From contig JBNKDE010000005.1 of assembly GCA_050288105.1 (NCBI GenBank), positions 1 to 64,000 of the forward strand: a stretch of DNA of 64,000 nucleotides. Reading direction: 5' to 3'. The notes below the pieces were generated by a model, which saw only the letters and a list, made by a program, of their open reading frames with translations, was not told the DNA's origin and searched no databases. This stretch comes from JACNJF01 sp050288105 (GTDB taxonomy: Bacteria; Pseudomonadota; Gammaproteobacteria; GCA-001735895). This document shows positions 8,601 to 15,791 of this stretch, in pieces. A program made the translations under genes and the position numbers. Numbering within the stretch: position 1 is the first letter of the stretch; every line of letters begins with the position of its first letter.

Positions 8601-9965
8601 GAGTTGATACGTAGCCGTATGGAAGGACTGGGGCCGGTCACTGCAGCGCAACTGGCGCAGCCATTAGCGCTGGATGAGCGCGCGATTCAGCAGGCTTTAC
8701 TGCAACTGGAGCAGGAAGGCTTTGTGATCCAGGGGCATTTTTCGCCCCAGGCCAGTGAGCTCGAATGGTGTGAGCGTGGCCTGCTGGCGCGTATCCATCG
8801 TTATACCCTGAAGCAGTTGCGTAACGAGATAGAGCCGGTGAGTGCGGCCGATTTTATGCGCTACCTGTTTAACTGGCAGGGGCTTGATGAACCGGGCGAA
8901 GGCATTGCCACGCTGGAGCGAGTGATGCTGCAACTGGAAGGGGTGAGTGTGGCTGCTGCAAGCTGGGAGGAAGAGATATTGCCAGCACGGCTGCAACCCT
9001 ATTTTTCTACGCAGCTGGATGAGCTATGTAGTAGTGGCCGCCTGACCTGGTTACGCATCAAGCAATCGGGTAGTAAGGAAAATAAACGTAAAAATCCAGC
9101 GATTAAAACCACGCCAGTCAGCTTTGTGTTTCGCCATAATTTACCGATATGGAGCCAGCATCTCGAGATGGATGAAGCTGACCTGAGTTCTTCTGCACTC
9201 AAGGTATTGCAGGTATTACGTCAATGGGGCGCGAGTTTCTTTGATGAACTGCAACAGCAAACCGGCTTGTTAAAAACCCAGCTGGAAACTGCGCTGGGTG
9301 AACTGGTGGCCTGGGGCCTGGTCAATTCCGATCAATTCCAGGGCCTGCGTGCGCTGGTTTCTCCAGTAAAAAGAACGCACCCGCAACGTCGACGAGCCCT
9401 GCAACAGGCTCCCTTAGCCGGGGGTGGTCGCTGGTCGTTGTTGCGTCCTGTTGTAGCGCCAGTAGATAAACGCCAACGTGCAGAACAGGTCGTGCAAACC
9501 CTGTTAACACGCTATGGCGTGATATTCCGGAAATTGCTGGAACGTGAACATGGGTTGCCGCCGTGGCATGAACTGCTGTATGTGTTACGCCGTATGGAAG
9601 CACGCGGCGAAATACGCGGGGGACGTTTTGTACAGGGCTTTGCCGGTGAGCATTTTGCGCTGCCCGAAGCAGTCAGCCTGTTGCGCGAAGTGAGAAAACA
9701 GAAAGATTCAGATCAGCTGATCAGTATCAGCGGCACTGACCCGTTAAATCTGACCGGGATTATTACGCCGGGTAAACGCATGCCAGCGCAATCAGGCTAC
9801 CGCATTCTGTATCGAGACGGTAAGCCGGTGGCGAGCAATCAGAATGGCGAGTTAAGCATTGATGCGCATATCCCTGAGCAGGATCACTGGCAGATAAAAA
9901 ATTTATTGACTCGAAAACATCACCCTGCCTCTTTTGTTAAGCCCCCACGCGGTCGGCTGTTTTAA
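5661..9965 (+). CDS. lhr: Lhr-type large ATP-dependent helicase
   Basis: At 1434 residues this is close in size to E. coli Lhr (about 1538). It is a superfamily 2 DNA helicase linked to DNA repair. Visible motifs are Walker A APTGSGKT (42-49), SPLKAL, TTPESL, the DEIH box (about 167-170), ISATQ and the C-terminal helicase motif LQRAGRSGHQ. The Lhr-specific winged-helix and beta-barrel domain follows the RecA domains, and a long C-terminal extension of winged-helix repeats ends in a basic tail. The gene is monocistronic: the divergent unknown gene lies upstream and the GST gene converges downstream. Confidence 0.95.
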   Translation: MSDFQFHPAVTEWFSKHFEQPSEIQAQAWPAIHAGKNTLIAAPTGSGKTLAAFMAAIDHLVQEGLQFPLPDETRVLYVSPLKALSNDIHKNLELPLNGIRDSLLENGYPDVPIRAQVRTGDTPQSVRALMKKYPPHILVTTPESLYILLTSDSGRDMLKTVNSVIVDEIHALAGNKRGAHLTLSLERLSQLCPRPPARIGISATQKPIEDMASYLIGQHDEAKQRECTIVDTGHVRERDLAIEMTGSPLESVMANEAWDEIYRRLEQLVEAHRTTLIFVNTRRLAERAAAALAEKLGEDAVTSHHGSLAKEHRLDAEQRLKAGTLRALVASASLELGIDIGDIDLVCQMGSPRSIATFLQRAGRSGHQLAATPRARLFPLSRDDLVECVAMLDAIRRDELDRIVQPRQPLDVLSQQIVAEVSGREWQEQDLYRVFKSAWPYQNLSEKQFIEIVRMLADGFHTKRGRRGAYLHRDAVNGVLRARRGARLTAITNGGAIPDQFDYDVILQPEGLFIGTLNEDFSFESMPGDIFQLGNLSYRILKIEQGRMYVEDAHGQPPSIPFWIGEAPGRTDELSQAVSRLRETLDGLLEQGQSEALSYLLNELQLDEVPAAQLLNYMATTKAVLGVIPSQKNIVFERFFDETGDMHFVIHAPFGSRVNKAWGLSLRKRFCRRFNFELQAAANEDNLILSLGPTHSFPLDEPASYLNSNTVEDILVQALLAAPMFPTRWRWVCNTSLAVPRFRAGKKVPAPFQRNDAEDLVALVFPDQLACFENIQGDREVPDHPLVNQVLEDCLHEVMDIDGLKQVLDGIASKQIAVTTRDLPTPSPMAHEILNARPYAFLDDAPAEERRALAVQQRQHMDPQTAADMGKLNPQAIERVRDEAWPDVRNADELHDALNMLGFIAQHEIRPAERERWSQYLAELQTGLRATRMLDTAGRALWVAAERLQALQCVCRDLQMQPPIQAIAGNEAETSEQALTELIRSRMEGLGPVTAAQLAQPLALDERAIQQALLQLEQEGFVIQGHFSPQASELEWCERGLLARIHRYTLKQLRNEIEPVSAADFMRYLFNWQGLDEPGEGIATLERVMLQLEGVSVAAASWEEEILPARLQPYFSTQLDELCSSGRLTWLRIKQSGSKENKRKNPAIKTTPVSFVFRHNLPIWSQHLEMDEADLSSSALKVLQVLRQWGASFFDELQQQTGLLKTQLETALGELVAWGLVNSDQFQGLRALVSPVKRTHPQRRRALQQAPLAGGGRWSLLRPVVAPVDKRQRAEQVVQTLLTRYGVIFRKLLEREHGLPPWHELLYVLRRMEARGEIRGGRFVQGFAGEHFALPEAVSLLREVRKQKDSDQLISISGTDPLNLTGIITPGKRMPAQSGYRILYRDGKPVASNQNGELSIDAHIPEQDHWQIKNLLTRKHHPASFVKPPRGRLF

Positions 9966-10061
9966 ACAGGCGCTGGATATCCGATCATTGCGCGCAGATC
10001 AGCTAACTTAAATCTGTAAACCTGCCTAGAGTTACCGTTAAGGGACAACCGTTGGGCTCGT

Positions 10062-10772
10062 TTAGCCGGTGATCATATCCCTGGGCAGATCCGGCAGTAT
10101 TGGGTCAATAAAGAATGGAGCAACGATGCTCTCCTCAGCGCAGGCTGCGGCGATCGCAGGGCGTTGAGACAGCTCGTTGAGCAATCTGTACAGCCCGGGC
10201 AAAGCCTGCGCGCTGATAGCTGTTCCTGCTTCGGCAGTCGGGTATAGCTGCCACCAGCGGCACATTGCGGCCAGGTAAATATCCAGCGCCGACAGCGATT
10301 TGCCGAGAAACCACGGTGCGCTGTCGTTTGAAGCCAGCTCGGTTTCAATCAATTGCAGGTGATTCTCGATTCGCCGTCCGATACCGGCACGCAGTGCGGC
10401 ACGCTGGGCCTCGCCGTCGATGTAGTCATCGCAGTGGAATCGAATTCGCAGATCCGCGTGCACTGTGTTGGAGAGGTAGAATAGCCACTGTAGAAAGCGC
10501 GCGCGCTCCGTCCCAGATTGCGGTGCCAGCAAGCCGTGGCTGTCACACAGATGCAGCGCAATGGCTGCTGTTTCAAAAATTGGCTGACCGTTGTCGAGCA
10601 AAACCGGGATCAACCCCTGCGGATTCATTGCTAGATAGTCATCCTGTTTGTGTTCCCGTCGGGAGCGATCCAGCCAGATGGATTCAAAGGACTGACCGAG
10701 TTCGTGCAGCAGCATGCGAATCACCAGATTGGCGCTGTCCGGTGAACCATACAAAATGTATTGCTGAGTCAT
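10062..10772 (-). CDS. Glutathione S-transferase family protein
   Basis: The protein has about 236 residues. The ATG at 10772 is the second of two consecutive ATG codons (the frame opens at 10775). Residues 5-80 form a thioredoxin-fold GST domain (YILYGSPDSANLVIRMLLHELG, NPQGLIPVLLDNGQPIFETAAIALHL), with the cis-proline and Glu-Thr/Ser glutathione contacts in LIPVL and FETAA. Residues 95-225 are the helical C-terminal domain, including FLGKSLSALDIYLAAM with the N-capping motif. GSTs conjugate or reduce electrophiles with glutathione in the cytoplasm. The substrate is unknown. The gene stands alone, convergent with lhr. Confidence 0.9.
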   Translation of the reverse strand: MTQQYILYGSPDSANLVIRMLLHELGQSFESIWLDRSRREHKQDDYLAMNPQGLIPVLLDNGQPIFETAAIALHLCDSHGLLAPQSGTERARFLQWLFYLSNTVHADLRIRFHCDDYIDGEAQRAALRAGIGRRIENHLQLIETELASNDSAPWFLGKSLSALDIYLAAMCRWWQLYPTAEAGTAISAQALPGLYRLLNELSQRPAIAAACAEESIVAPFFIDPILPDLPRDMITG

Positions 10773-10968
10773 CAATATGTCCCCTTTATTTCATGGCCTG
10801 TGCTGACCGTTTATCTTCAACTGGCGGCGGTGCATGAGCGCCTGGTCTCGCTGCCTGTCGATCATTCACACCGCAAATTACCGCCGGCAAAAAGTAAAGC
10901 GAGGAGCGGGTGCTACTTTTTACTACCAGAGCAACCACTGAATGAATCAGAGGTTCCTTAGGTGATTT

Positions 10969-11490
10969 TCACTCAACAGCTTTACCAATTCTGTTTGCGT
11001 CGTTTGAAAACCAGATATAGGTCACCTTACCGATAACATCAGTTACTGGAACAGTTCCCCAGAATCTACTGTCATTACTATTATCTCTCCAGTCCCCCAA
11101 CAGAAACACTTCATTCTCAGGCACTTGCCTTTCACTCATTGAGATTGAAAAGTCTTTTAGCCTTCTGCTTTCAGGAACAAGCAGTGCATTCTCGGGTCTT
11201 CCATTTCGAATTACAATGCCATTGTTAATTGCAACAGTATCATTGCTCACTGCCGCAACTCTTTTGACAAATGAGATACTCCGATCTTTGGGGTAGAGAA
11301 ACACGATAACATCCCCGACCTTAGGTTCCTGGTATCTCGTATTGACCGTTATGAAGTCACCAGGCTGCAACGTCGGCTCCATAGATTTTGCAGGAATTCG
11401 GTAGGTTTCATAACCAAGAATATTGCCACGCGAAGAAAATATGACATTTGCGATAAGCGAGACAGCAACAAATATTGCCAGATACCAATA
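10969..11490 (-). pseudogene. Signal peptidase I catalytic domain, downstream of an in-frame TGA
   Basis: This part continues in the same frame as the membrane domain encoded at 11491-11769. Immediately after the TGA come YWYL, a transmembrane segment and then the S26 signal-peptidase motifs: PAKSMEPTLQPGD with the catalytic Ser, SFVKRVAA with the catalytic Lys, and GDWRDNSNDSRFWGTVP. The first ATG (11382) lies one codon after the catalytic Ser, so initiation there would give an inactive protein. An active product would need read-through of the TGA or a non-ATG start such as the CTG at 11481. Signal peptidase I cleaves exported preproteins at the outer face of the inner membrane. A second copy elsewhere is expected. 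Confidence 0.8.
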
Positions 11491-11769
11491 TCAGCGGTTA
11501 TAGGGCTGTAGTTTGTATGGTTTGTTTTTAAGCGCAAGTCTTACTGAACTGATCACAACAAAAATATAAAACCCGATAGCAAACACGATCAGTGAAGCAA
11601 TGCCATAGAACGTAGACAGAATCCCAAAAACACCAGCCAGTAGAATCACAGCATATTCAACGCCGATTAACGACATACCTTTTCTAAGATCTCCTGCATA
11701 CACATGTCCGAGACCAGGCATTATCAATGACAGTACTGCGGTCCAGGCGGGGTTTCTGTTTTTCGTCAT
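11491..11769 (-). CDS. N-terminal membrane domain of an interrupted signal peptidase I
   Basis: This part has 92 residues from the ATG at 11769, which is preceded by AAGGAAAC (the frame is open to 11790). It contains NPAWTAVLSLIMPGLGHVYAGDLRKG and two hydrophobic segments. This multi-spanning domain is found fused in front of signal peptidase I in a number of gammaproteobacteria. The frame ends ...QPYNR-TGA and goes on in phase as YWYL; in the homologues I know this junction reads like YNRWYWYL. The TGA therefore most likely replaces a TGG Trp codon. The part could be made alone as a small membrane protein, but the gene is best viewed as one broken or recoded signal-peptidase gene. Confidence 0.75.
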   Translation of the reverse strand: MTKNRNPAWTAVLSLIMPGLGHVYAGDLRKGMSLIGVEYAVILLAGVFGILSTFYGIASLIVFAIGFYIFVVISSVRLALKNKPYKLQPYNR

Positions 11770-11819
11770 GTTTATTGTTTCCTTCATCATGTAACGTTAG
11801 TCACCTCTGCATAAAAAAA

Positions 11820-13262
11820 TCAGTAGCTGTCTGCAGTCCACATTGCTTCAATCAGCTGCTTTACCTGCAGCATGGACTGCTCCATCTCGCTTTCGGTAAA
11901 ACCACAAAACCCCATCAATAAACCATTTTGCGATGTATTGCTATTGCTGGCGTAATAGCTGGATAGAGGCAGGCAGGTGATACCTTGTTGAGCCAGTTTT
12001 TCAGCGATTTCTGTATCTTTCAATAAGCTGGGTAATTTTACCGCGATATGCATGCCGGCCTTGTGGTCCTCGAAGCTGACGCGCTCGCCCAGATAATGGT
12101 TTAGTAGCTGGATAAAGGCCTGTCTTCTTTCTGCATAGATTCTGCGTACGCGCCGAATGTGGCGGTAGTAGTCGCCATTGCGCATGAACTGGGCTAACGG
12201 GCGTTGCGGCATGCAGGAGGCTTTCGATCCGAATTTTTTTATGCTGTCGACAAAGCCTGCAATAAGGTTTTCTGGTAGCACCACAAACCCGAGTCGCAGG
12301 CCGCTGGAAAATATTTTGGCAAAGCTGCCGATGTAGATAGTTCGGTGATTGCTATCCAGGCCTGCGAGTGATGGTATCGGTTTACCTGCATAGCGAAATT
12401 CGCTGTCGTAATCATCCTCAATAATCCAGCCCTGAGTCTGCTTGGCCCAACTGATGAAGGCATTGCGCCGCGCATGGGGTAAAGCACCACCCAGTGGAAA
12501 CTGGGAGGAGGGTGTCAGCACTGCCAGCTTTGTAGAAGAAGCAGGGTTATCAGTTTCTGGTGCTAATGCGCCCTGCGGGTCCATCTCCAGTTGGCTAATG
12601 GGGATACCGAGGTTTTGCACAAATGCACGCAACGGCGGATAACAGGGGTCTTCCAGATAGATGCGATCACCCTGCTGGGTGAGGGTGCGAATACAGTGTT
12701 CCAGGGCTTCGCTTGCGCCTGCGGTGATTAGAATCTGTGCCGGGCGGGAATTTAATCCACGCCAGTCAAGCAGGTATCGACAGATTTCGCTGCGCAGGGC
12801 GCTGTCGCCAAACAGGTCATCCGTTTTCACTAGAGCTGCTGGTTGGGTGCGCGCAATATGTGCGACGCATTTGGCCCATTGCCGATACGGAAACAGTCGT
12901 GCATCCGGCTGTCCAGGGTGGAATGGCTGAAATGTGGTTTTGCTGATGCGCGCATCAGCGTATTGCTGCTGGGGGGAGGTATGCGCCGCGAACTGCTCAA
13001 TTTCACCAATGTTACTGATGTATACACCCGATCCCGTTATTGAATGGGCAAAGCCCTCGGCGATTAACTGTTCGTAGGCCGTAGTAACGGTAGCGCGCGA
13101 AATACCGAGTTCTTCCGCCAGTTTTCTTGACGCGGGCAGGCGATCCCCGGGTTTTAGCTGAGCGCTGACAATACGCTCACGTAAGGCTTCGTACAGCTGT
13201 ACAAATAGTGCGCCTGGGGCGTTTGAGTCAATGTCGAGCGCGAGTAAAGGGGTATCTGCCAT
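11820..13262 (-). CDS. MocR/PdxR-family transcriptional regulator
   Basis: The protein has 480 residues, the standard length. Residues 12-80 form a GntR winged helix (LYEALRERIVSAQLKPGDRLPASRKLAEELGISRATVTTAYEQLIAEG). Residues 115-475 are a class I aminotransferase-like domain with the PLP-lysine motif SFAKIFSSGLRLG. MocR regulators sense PLP, amino-acid aldimines or related amines and usually control the gene divergent from them. Here that is the pyridoxamine-phosphate-oxidase-like gene at 13373. The intergenic DNA carries direct repeats of the kind MocR proteins bind. A role in vitamin B6 homeostasis is likely but not proved. Confidence 0.92.
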   Translation of the reverse strand: MADTPLLALDIDSNAPGALFVQLYEALRERIVSAQLKPGDRLPASRKLAEELGISRATVTTAYEQLIAEGFAHSITGSGVYISNIGEIEQFAAHTSPQQQYADARISKTTFQPFHPGQPDARLFPYRQWAKCVAHIARTQPAALVKTDDLFGDSALRSEICRYLLDWRGLNSRPAQILITAGASEALEHCIRTLTQQGDRIYLEDPCYPPLRAFVQNLGIPISQLEMDPQGALAPETDNPASSTKLAVLTPSSQFPLGGALPHARRNAFISWAKQTQGWIIEDDYDSEFRYAGKPIPSLAGLDSNHRTIYIGSFAKIFSSGLRLGFVVLPENLIAGFVDSIKKFGSKASCMPQRPLAQFMRNGDYYRHIRRVRRIYAERRQAFIQLLNHYLGERVSFEDHKAGMHIAVKLPSLLKDTEIAEKLAQQGITCLPLSSYYASNSNTSQNGLLMGFCGFTESEMEQSMLQVKQLIEAMWTADSY

Positions 13263-13265
13263 GGC

Positions 13266-13331
13266 AAATTGGACTGATTAAATAGTTCTAAATTGGATAT
13301 TAATATAGTGCCAATACTTTAATATAGTTCT
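13266..13331. promoter_or_regulatory. Direct-repeat operator between MocR gene and its divergent neighbour
   Basis: The 110-bp divergent intergenic region contains TTAATATAGT twice (13300-13309 and 13319-13328, 19 bp apart), AAATTGGA twice (13266-13273 and 13290-13297, 24 bp apart) and TAGTTCT twice (13283-13289 and 13325-13331). Direct repeats about two helical turns apart fit binding of a dimeric MocR regulator. The regulator gene begins at 13262. Confidence 0.6.
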
Positions 13332-13372
13332 GGACGTGTTGATACTGATTTTGACGATACAAGAGATACCTG

Positions 13373-14026
13373 ATGACTGATTTACTACAACAAACAGAGC
13401 GCAGCAGATTGCGCAGGATCCGCGAGCGTGGCCACTATGAGCGCGCAACGATTTACCGCATCCTGGATGCGATGCCAATGTGCCACATTGGTTATATCCA
13501 GAATGATGCACCGGTAGTGATGCCTACGCTGCAATGGCGCGAAGGTGACCATATCTACTGGCATGCTTCCAGCGGTGGCAGGGGAGTGAAAGCCTGGTTA
13601 CAGGGTGAGGTCTGTATTACGGTCAGTCTGCTGGATGGGCTGGTACTGGCAAGATCGGGGTTACATCATTCTGCAAACTATCGCTGCGTGATGGTGTTTG
13701 GGCGGCCAACTCTGATTTCAGATGAGCGCGAAAAACAGCAAAAGCTGAATAATTTGATCGACCATCTTTACCCGGGGCGTAGTGCCAGTCTGCGTGCTAT
13801 GACGGATGTAGAAATCAAACAAACGGCGGTGCTATCGCTGCCCGTTAATGAAGCTTCGGCCAAGATACGTAATACCGGTGTAGTCGATGATGAAGAGGAT
13901 TACGGTCAGCCTGTCTGGTCGGGTGTGATTCCAGTCACTATGCAGTTAATGGAGCCAGAGCCAGATGAACGAAATTTGCCGGGCATTGAAATGCCGGATT
14001 ACCTGAATCAGATTTCTATTGGCTAG
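13373..14026 (+). CDS. Pyridoxamine 5'-phosphate oxidase-family (flavin-binding) protein
   Basis: The protein has 217 residues of the split-barrel FMN-binding type: ERGHYERATIYRILDAMPMCHIGYI, PTLQWREGDHIYWHASSGGR and a strand region with SGLHHSANYRCVMVFGRP. It resembles the Nim/Pyridox_ox_2 branch rather than classical PdxH. It may act on a B6 vitamer or another small substrate, or use a different flavin or deazaflavin cofactor. It is divergent from a MocR regulator and presumably controlled by it. Its 3' end overlaps the convergent RRM gene by 11 bp. Confidence 0.85.
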   Translation: MTDLLQQTERSRLRRIRERGHYERATIYRILDAMPMCHIGYIQNDAPVVMPTLQWREGDHIYWHASSGGRGVKAWLQGEVCITVSLLDGLVLARSGLHHSANYRCVMVFGRPTLISDEREKQQKLNNLIDHLYPGRSASLRAMTDVEIKQTAVLSLPVNEASAKIRNTGVVDDEEDYGQPVWSGVIPVTMQLMEPEPDERNLPGIEMPDYLNQISIG

Positions 14027-14270
14027 CAGGGTTTTCTTCAGCTTTTTTGACCCGAATGGTACTGCCATTTAGCTCGCTGGCGTTGGTGTTTTTCATCGCT
14101 GCTTTGGCTTCACCGGGGTTGGGCATTTCAACAAAGCCAAACCTCTTGGAGAGGCCGGTTTTGCTATCCATCACCAGGGTACAGGATTGAACCTTGCCAT
14201 AGGTCTGGAACAGGGATTTAACTTCAGCCTCGGTGGTGCTGCGAGAGAGATTGCGAATTAACAGTTTCAT
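14016..14270 (-). CDS. RNA-recognition-motif (RRM) protein
   Basis: This is a single 84-residue RRM domain. RNP2 is LLIRNL (residues 3-8), RNP1 is KRFGFVEM (about 43-50), and a short basic and acidic tail (RVKKAEENPASQ) follows. Small bacterial RRM proteins of this type bind single-stranded RNA and are often cold-induced; targets here are unknown. The gene converges on the PNPOx-like gene with an 11-bp overlap of coding ends, so the two mRNAs are antisense at their 3' ends. Confidence 0.92.
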   Translation of the reverse strand: MKLLIRNLSRSTTEAEVKSLFQTYGKVQSCTLVMDSKTGLSKRFGFVEMPNPGEAKAAMKNTNASELNGSTIRVKKAEENPASQ

Positions 14271-14371
14271 GAATCATCGTTGTTGATTGAATAAGCCGCA
14301 CTATACGCTGTTATCCCGGCGAAGGATAAAATATTATGCAGGGATAAATTAAACAATCAGTCGCGCGCGTC

Positions 14372-15133
14372 ATGAAATTTTCTGCAAATCTGGGCATGTT
14401 ATGGACCGAACTCAGTTTGCCCGTTGCCATTCGAGCGGCCAAACTGGCCGGGTTTTCTGCGGTTGAATGCCACTGGCCGTATGACACGCCTGCCATCCAG
14501 GTGAAGCAGGCATTGTCAGAAACCGGCCTGAGCATGCTCAGTTTGAATACTGCTCGTGGTGACTCCGGTCAGGGTGAATTTGGCTTAAGCGCATTACCGG
14601 GCAGAGAGGATGCAGCACGTGCTGCCATCGATCAGGCTGTGCAATATGCTCGGCAGATACAGGCTAACAATATTCACGTGATGGCAGGAATTGCCCAGGG
14701 CGATGCTGCTCAGCGTACCTTTATCGAAAACCTGCGCTATGCCTGCAATCTTGCAGGAAGCAGCGGGATAAACATACTGATCGAGCCCATCAATAATATC
14801 GACGTGCCGGGCTATTTTTTAACCAGTAGTCAGCAGGCAGTGCAGATTATTGATCAGCTGGGCGCGCCCAACCTTCGAATGATGTTCGACTGCTATCACC
14901 TGCAGATTATGCAGGGCGATATTACGCGCAGCCTGCGACAAATAATGCCTGTTGTCGGGCATATCCAGATTGCTTCGGTACCTGATCGCGCCGAACCGGA
15001 TGGCGGCGAGCTGGATTATCGTTACCTGATGCAGCAGTTACAGGCACTTGGCTATCAGCAGCCAATAGGGGCTGAATACCGGCCACGCACAACTACCGAG
15101 GCGGGTCTTGGCTGGTTATCCGTACTGGGTTAA
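14372..15133 (+). CDS. Hydroxypyruvate isomerase-family protein
   Basis: The protein is a 253-residue TIM barrel of the xylose-isomerase-like superfamily, the usual length for Hyi/OtnI. Typical segments are KFSANLGMLWTELSLPVAIRAAKLAGFSAVE, NIHVMAGIAQGD, ILIEPINNIDVPGYFL, MMFDCYHLQIMQGD and GHIQIASVPDRAEPDGGELDY, which hold the metal-ligand Glu, Asp and His residues. Hyi interconverts hydroxypyruvate and tartronate semialdehyde, and OtnI acts on oxo-tetronates. The exact substrate is open. A tartronate-semialdehyde-reductase-like gene occurs at 41048 but is not linked. Confidence 0.88.
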   Translation: MKFSANLGMLWTELSLPVAIRAAKLAGFSAVECHWPYDTPAIQVKQALSETGLSMLSLNTARGDSGQGEFGLSALPGREDAARAAIDQAVQYARQIQANNIHVMAGIAQGDAAQRTFIENLRYACNLAGSSGINILIEPINNIDVPGYFLTSSQQAVQIIDQLGAPNLRMMFDCYHLQIMQGDITRSLRQIMPVVGHIQIASVPDRAEPDGGELDYRYLMQQLQALGYQQPIGAEYRPRTTTEAGLGWLSVLG

Positions 15134-15164
15134 AGTACCCCCACATTTTTAACCGGATACGCTC

Positions 15165-15764
15165 TTGATACGTCAATACTTTCCTCATTCGCTGGCGGCG
15201 GTTTACGTTGTGTTTTTTATTGTGCTGGGTATCAACCCGGTTTCCAGGGACGTCTGGATTGCAGAGGTGGTACCTGTGGTTGCAATCTTTCTGGGCCTCG
15301 TGTTTAGCTACAGGCTGTTTCGTTTCAGCAATCTGGCCTACGCGCTGATGGCGATCTGGATCTTCTGGCATACGGTCGGTGGGCACTATACCTTTGCCAA
15401 TGTGCCGTTTCAGTGGTTCAGCGATTTAATCGGTTCTGAACGCAATCACTTTGATCGCATCGGACATTTCGTTATCGGGTTTTATGCCTTCGGCATGGCG
15501 GAATGGCTGCTGCGGAAAAAGTATTGCGGTTTCTGGCTGGCCAGTGTGTTCGGTCTGTTCTTTATCATGAGTGTGGCCGCTGCGTATGAAATCATTGAGT
15601 GGTGGTATGCGGTAGTGGAAGGCGGTGATGCCGGGGTCGAGTTCCTGGGTTCGCAGGGCGATATCTGGGATGCGCAGAAGGATATGCTTTCTGATACGCT
15701 GGGTGCGATCAGTTCATTGATCCTGTTCGCGTTCACACGACCTGATTTGAGCAGGGAAGATTAA
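15165..15764 (+). CDS. DUF2238 (YjdF-like) inner-membrane protein
   Basis: The protein has 199 residues with about six hydrophobic segments and the DUF2238 signatures: NHFDRIGHFVIGFYAFGMAEWLL, AAAYEIIEWWYAVVEGG and the terminal QGDIWDAQKDMLSDTLGA. The conserved His, Glu and Asp residues near the membrane face suggest an enzyme or metal site, but function is unknown. It begins at a TTG (15165); I see no better in-frame start. It lies 31 bp after the hydroxypyruvate isomerase homologue and may be co-transcribed with it. Confidence 0.85.
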   Translation: MIRQYFPHSLAAVYVVFFIVLGINPVSRDVWIAEVVPVVAIFLGLVFSYRLFRFSNLAYALMAIWIFWHTVGGHYTFANVPFQWFSDLIGSERNHFDRIGHFVIGFYAFGMAEWLLRKKYCGFWLASVFGLFFIMSVAAAYEIIEWWYAVVEGGDAGVEFLGSQGDIWDAQKDMLSDTLGAISSLILFAFTRPDLSRED

Positions 15765-15791
15765 AACGATGCGCGGGTGTTAGCGCGACGC

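Noticed and set aside
10761..10961. 66-codon ORF between the GST and signal peptidase genes
   Set aside because: It overlaps the GST start antisense and has no domain or ribosome binding site; the intergenic DNA is more likely promoter sequence.
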